NCBI GenBank assembly: GCA_964424555.1
Contig: CAYRIX010000017.1
Span: forward strand, 1-41,657
DNA: 41,657 nucleotides
Source: UMGS172 sp964424555
GTDB taxonomy: Bacteria > Bacillota > Clostridia > Oscillospirales > Acutalibacteraceae
Reading direction: 5' to 3'
Made by a program: the position numbers and the translations under genes. Shown here in pieces: positions 38,713 through 41,657 of the stretch. How positions within the stretch are numbered: the first letter of the stretch is position 1; every line of letters starts with the position of its first letter. The notes beneath the pieces were generated by a model. That model ran no database searches. It had not been told where the DNA came from and worked only from the letters and a program-made list of their open reading frames with translations.

Positions 38713-39578
38713 TGGCGCTTTTAGAAGCAAAAAATCTTGTTTACACCTACGGTCACGGAACACCCTTTGTGACCCATGCGGTCAATAATGTGTCTTTTGC
38801 GGTTGACCGTGGTGAGATAGTCGGTCTTATAGGCCATACGGGTTCGGGTAAATCGACAATTGTTCAGCAGTTGAACGGACTTATTAAGCCCGAAAGCGGT
38901 GAAATTCTGCTTGACGGTAAGAATATTCATACGGATTTCAAAAAAATAAAGGAAGTCCGTTTTAAAATAGGACTTGTTTTTCAGTATCCCGAATATCAGC
39001 TTTTTGAGGAGACCGTTGCTAAGGATATAGCCTACGGCCCCAAAAATATGGGCTTGTCCGAGAATGAGATAAGCGAGCGAGTAAAATACGCTGCTCAATT
39101 GGTCGGTCTCGGCGATGAATTTATGGAAAAATCACCGTTTGACCTGTCGGGCGGTGAAAAACGCCGTGTCGCAATAGCGGGCATAATTGCCATGAAGCCT
39201 GATGTACTTGTACTCGATGAGCCAACGGCAGGTCTTGATCCCAAGGGAAGAGATATGATACTTTCCCGAATCAAGGAATACCGTGATGAAACGGGTGCGG
39301 CTGTCATAATTGTTTCACACAGTATGGAGGATATGGCCAAAACTGCGGATAAGCTCCTTGTTATGAACAAGGGCAGTATAGAAATGTTCGATACTGTGGC
39401 TAATGTGTTTTCTAATGCCGAACGGTTGGCAGAAATAGGTCTTGATATTCCTCATGTTACCAAGATAGCTATTGAACTGAATAAAAAGGGATTTGCAATC
39501 CCTAAAAATATCTTTACTGTTTCAGAGCTGCATGATGCGATTTTGAAATGTAAAAAAGGAGGTGCCGTAAATGTCTAA
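38712..39578 (+). CDS. ecfA2: Energy-coupling factor transporter ATPase EcfA2
   Basis: 288 residues. Walker A GHTGSGKST, Q-loop FQYPEYQLFEETV, signature LSGGEKRR, Walker B VLVLDEPTAGLDP, H-loop SHSMED. The 'YPEYQLF' Q-loop is the hallmark of EcfA2. It is coupled to ecfA1 in front and overlaps ecfT by 8 bases behind. Confidence 0.95.
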   Translation: MALLEAKNLVYTYGHGTPFVTHAVNNVSFAVDRGEIVGLIGHTGSGKSTIVQQLNGLIKPESGEILLDGKNIHTDFKKIKEVRFKIGLVFQYPEYQLFEETVAKDIAYGPKNMGLSENEISERVKYAAQLVGLGDEFMEKSPFDLSGGEKRRVAIAGIIAMKPDVLVLDEPTAGLDPKGRDMILSRIKEYRDETGAAVIIVSHSMEDMAKTADKLLVMNKGSIEMFDTVANVFSNAERLAEIGLDIPHVTKIAIELNKKGFAIPKNIFTVSELHDAILKCKKGGAVNV

Positions 39579-40407
39579 CGTCACCTTCGGGCAGTTTATT
39601 GATACGAATTCCTTTGTTCATAGGCTTGACCCAAGAGCAAAGTTGCTGTTTCTGATAGCTTATATCGTATTTATCTTTATTGCAGGCAACTTTTTGTCCT
39701 TAGGACTGTTGTGTGTGTTGCTGATAGTTTCCATGACGGTCTCTAAGATACCTGTTAAGATGTATCTAAAGAACATTAAAGCGATATTGCCGATAATTCT
39801 CATAACCTCTTTGCTTAACATGTTTTATACCTCGGGCGGTAAGGTGCTTGTGGATTGGTGGATTTTTACTATCACGACGGATGGCATCTACCGTGCCTTG
39901 TTTATGACGTTGAGAATTATTCTTTTAATACTCTCGAGTGCTGTTTTAAGCTATTCAACCTCACCGACATCGCTTACGGGTGCTATTGAGAGTCTTCTGA
40001 AGCCGCTGAAGCTTATCGGTCTCGGCGGTGCGGTGCACACAATGGCAATGACTATGACCATTGCACTGCGCTTTATACCCACTCTTATTGAGGAGACCCA
40101 GAAGATCATGAATGCTCAGAAGGCAAGAGGTGCCGATCTTGATTCGGGCAATCTTGTTCAAAAGGTTAAGGCACTGTTGCCGATCCTGATTCCTTTGCTT
40201 ATTTCTTCGGTCAGACGTGCCTATGAGCTTGCAGAGGCTATGGAATGTCGGTGCTATAACGGCGGCAAGGGAAGAACAAAGTTTAGAGTGATGAAGTATT
40301 CCGCACGTGATCTTGTGACGTCGATTTTGCTTTGTGCCGTGTTTACAGGCTCGGTGCTTATAAATGTTTATTACAACCAGATTATTTCATTCATTCCGTT
40401 TATTTGA
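39571..40407 (+). CDS. ecfT: Energy-coupling factor transmembrane protein EcfT
   Basis: 278 residues, five or six membrane helices. The opening FIDTNSFVHRLDPRAKLLF is standard, as are the two coupling motifs with Ala-Arg-Gly: MNAQKARGADLDSG and AMECRCYNGGKGRTKF. It connects the EcfA1A2 ATPases to interchangeable substrate-binding S components, none of which is encoded in the window. AAAGGAGG precedes the ATG. Confidence 0.95.
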   Translation: MSNVTFGQFIDTNSFVHRLDPRAKLLFLIAYIVFIFIAGNFLSLGLLCVLLIVSMTVSKIPVKMYLKNIKAILPIILITSLLNMFYTSGGKVLVDWWIFTITTDGIYRALFMTLRIILLILSSAVLSYSTSPTSLTGAIESLLKPLKLIGLGGAVHTMAMTMTIALRFIPTLIEETQKIMNAQKARGADLDSGNLVQKVKALLPILIPLLISSVRRAYELAEAMECRCYNGGKGRTKFRVMKYSARDLVTSILLCAVFTGSVLINVYYNQIISFIPFI

Positions 40408-40421
40408 ATAAGGGGTGCTTT

Positions 40422-41171
40422 ATGCCGAGACATCTGCTGACAATTAAATATGACGGCACAGCCTATTGCGGTTGGCAGGTACAGCCTAACGCTGTTTCAG
40501 TACAAAGCACGGTACAAAAGGCTTTGATCGAATTGACGGGCGAGGCTGAGCTTTGGGTCACGGGCTGCAGCAGGACCGATTCAGGTGTTCACGCCAATAT
40601 ATTTTGTCTTCATTTTGACAGTGAAACGGGTATTCCCGATGAGCGTATTCCTTTTGCCTTGAATGTAAAGCTTCCTGATGATATCTGTGCAGTGGATTGT
40701 ATAAGTGTCCCTGATGATTTTCACGCACGATATTCGAGCATAGGAAAGACGTATATTTACAAAATATACAACTCTAAGACCCCAGACCCTTTCAAGAAGA
40801 AGTATTATTTGCAGGTCGACCGACATATTGATGAAGTGTTGCTGAATAATGCCTGCAGGTCGTTTGTCGGTACACACGATTTTAAAGGCTTTTGCTCAAC
40901 GGGCTCATCGGTTGCCGATACAGTTCGTACAGTAAGTGACTGTCATGCCGAGCGAATAGGTGAGGATGTAATTATAAGTATCACAGCTAACGGGTTCCTA
41001 TACAACATGGTGCGTATTATTGTCGGCACGCTTTTGGAGGTTACCTTCGGTCGAATTTCGCCTGAGGAGTTGCCTGACATAATTAGCTCCTGCAACCGTG
41101 AGCTGGCAGGCCCTACAGCTAAGGCTCACGGACTGTATCTTGATAGAGTGCACTATGATGATAATCTATAA
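40422..41171 (+). CDS. truA: tRNA pseudouridine(38-40) synthase TruA
   Basis: 249 residues, normal for the family. Catalytic Asp in GCSRTDSGVHA (about residue 50); the N-terminus LLTIKYDGTAYCGWQVQPN and the C-terminal FLYNMVRIIVGTLLEV with GPTAKAHGLYL are typical. It modifies positions 38-40 of the tRNA anticodon arm. Start at ATG 40422 after AGGGGTG; a longer in-frame opening to 40332 overlaps ecfT and is not used. The ecfT-truA order is common in Firmicutes. Confidence 0.95.
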   Translation: MPRHLLTIKYDGTAYCGWQVQPNAVSVQSTVQKALIELTGEAELWVTGCSRTDSGVHANIFCLHFDSETGIPDERIPFALNVKLPDDICAVDCISVPDDFHARYSSIGKTYIYKIYNSKTPDPFKKKYYLQVDRHIDEVLLNNACRSFVGTHDFKGFCSTGSSVADTVRTVSDCHAERIGEDVIISITANGFLYNMVRIIVGTLLEVTFGRISPEELPDIISSCNRELAGPTAKAHGLYLDRVHYDDNL

Positions 41172-41225
41172 TGATTGTTTTTCAATATTAACACGGTCAT
41201 TACAACTATTTTATAGGAGACAAAG

Positions 41226-41657
41226 ATGGCTACGGAAAGAAAAAAACGCAGGATACGTCTTTTTAATTTGAAAAAGGATAAAAGTGTAAACAACAGAAAC
41301 TTAAATGGTAAAGGCTCCAAGGCATCGAAAGCATCATCATCCCAAGTTTCGGAAAAAGATAATAGCTCAAAGCTTCGTGTTGTTAACGGTACACGTAAAA
41401 AGCGTAAGATCATCAGACTAATTACCTACGGTGTGATTTTGACCGTGATAATAGCGTTGGTTATTATAAACGCATTGACGCCTACAGGTATTGTTGAAGC
41501 TTTGCAAAACGGATACAATGCAATGGGTGAGGGTAGCTACCCGATAACAGTGTACTCGACTAATGCTAAGTCATTTTATTCTTGGAACGGTATGCAGTGC
41601 ATGATCAACGATTCGTTCTTTGAACTGTATAACGATCAGGGTAAGCTTGTGCAGGCG
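41226..41657 (+). CDS. DUF5711-type membrane-anchored protein, partial at window end
   Basis: 144 codons to the end of the window. A basic, Lys/Ser-rich cytoplasmic N-terminus (about 1-62) is followed by one membrane helix (about 63-85, YGVILTVIIALVIINAL) and the start of an extracellular domain: TPTGIVEALQNGYNAMGEGSYPI and SFFELYNDQGKLV. This layout and the 'PTGIxExxQNxxxxMGxGxYP' segment fit DUF5711 proteins of Clostridia (recalled), which have a beta-propeller-like outer part. GGAGA precedes the ATG. The C-terminal part lies outside. Confidence 0.75.
   Translation, partial: MATERKKRRIRLFNLKKDKSVNNRNLNGKGSKASKASSSQVSEKDNSSKLRVVNGTRKKRKIIRLITYGVILTVIIALVIINALTPTGIVEALQNGYNAMGEGSYPITVYSTNAKSFYSWNGMQCMINDSFFELYNDQGKLVQA

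Noticed and set aside
1..41657. CRISPR array, rRNA or tRNA genes
   Set aside because: No regular short repeat-spacer pattern and no tRNA cloverleaf or rRNA segment was found on reading either strand.

Overview
The window looks like a chromosome segment from a low-GC, anaerobic Clostridia-type Firmicute, most like the gut Oscillospiraceae/Ruminococcus group. That placement is inferred from consensus sigma-A promoters, AGGAGG ribosome sites, ruvC-ruvA-ruvB, ecfA1-ecfA2-ecfT-truA and a DUF5711-type gene; no rRNA or tRNA is present to confirm it.

Layout. (1) 1-7.5 kb: an aconitase gene cut off at its 3' end by a transposase fragment at the window edge; two tandem TIM-barrel isomerase/epimerase paralogs; a DeoR-type regulator, a 51-residue acidic protein and an AspT/YidE-type transporter in one coupled operon; a small secreted protein; and an overlapping XRE regulator - ECF sigma factor - DUF4367 anti-sigma operon. 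(2) 7.7-12.6 kb: four plus-strand lipoprotein genes. One 240-bp block (gene tail + perfect promoter + lipoprotein signal peptide) is present twice, and the second copy has decapitated a phage-type amidase gene. (3) 12.7-14.8 kb: a minus-strand phage-like lysis module (XhlA-type holin-like protein, DUF1906 glycosidase-like protein, phage-tail-lysozyme protein). (4) 15-23.5 kb: a minus-strand array of polymorphic-toxin modules. Three carry a 5'-truncated, nearly identical RHS/YD core, each fused to a different C-terminal domain and followed by small, mostly membrane, immunity-like genes. Three copies of one terminator hairpin occur in the array, and two modules have perfect TTGACA-17-TATAAT promoters at the same core breakpoint. 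A fourth module survives only as a toxin tail plus an immunity-like gene. (5) 23.5-27.7 kb: a zinc-ribbon membrane protein, a membrane protein flanked by a 185-bp direct repeat, fragments of gene tails, and two LRR_5 (BspA-like) lipoproteins sharing 380 identical bases. (6) 27.7-34.5 kb: two Big2 (Ig-like) repeat proteins with different C-terminal domains, a large membrane protein that is a candidate immunity partner, and a second DUF1906 gene. (7) 34.7-41.6 kb: housekeeping genes ruvCAB, an rRNA-methyltransferase-like gene, ecfA1A2T, truA and a DUF5711-type partial gene.

How it may work together. The accessory block (about 7.7-34.5 kb) looks like a module-exchange region. The recurring unit is a gene tail or constant domain joined to a new variable part, usually with its own promoter or terminator. 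RHS and Big2 proteins without signal peptides lie among holin/lysin genes, which suggests (inference only) a lysis-type or holin-dependent route for releasing contact-independent antibacterial toxins. The best candidate for an undescribed system is this Gram-positive RHS-tip/Big2-tip array with promoter-bearing orphan modules next to a holin/DUF1906/lysozyme set.
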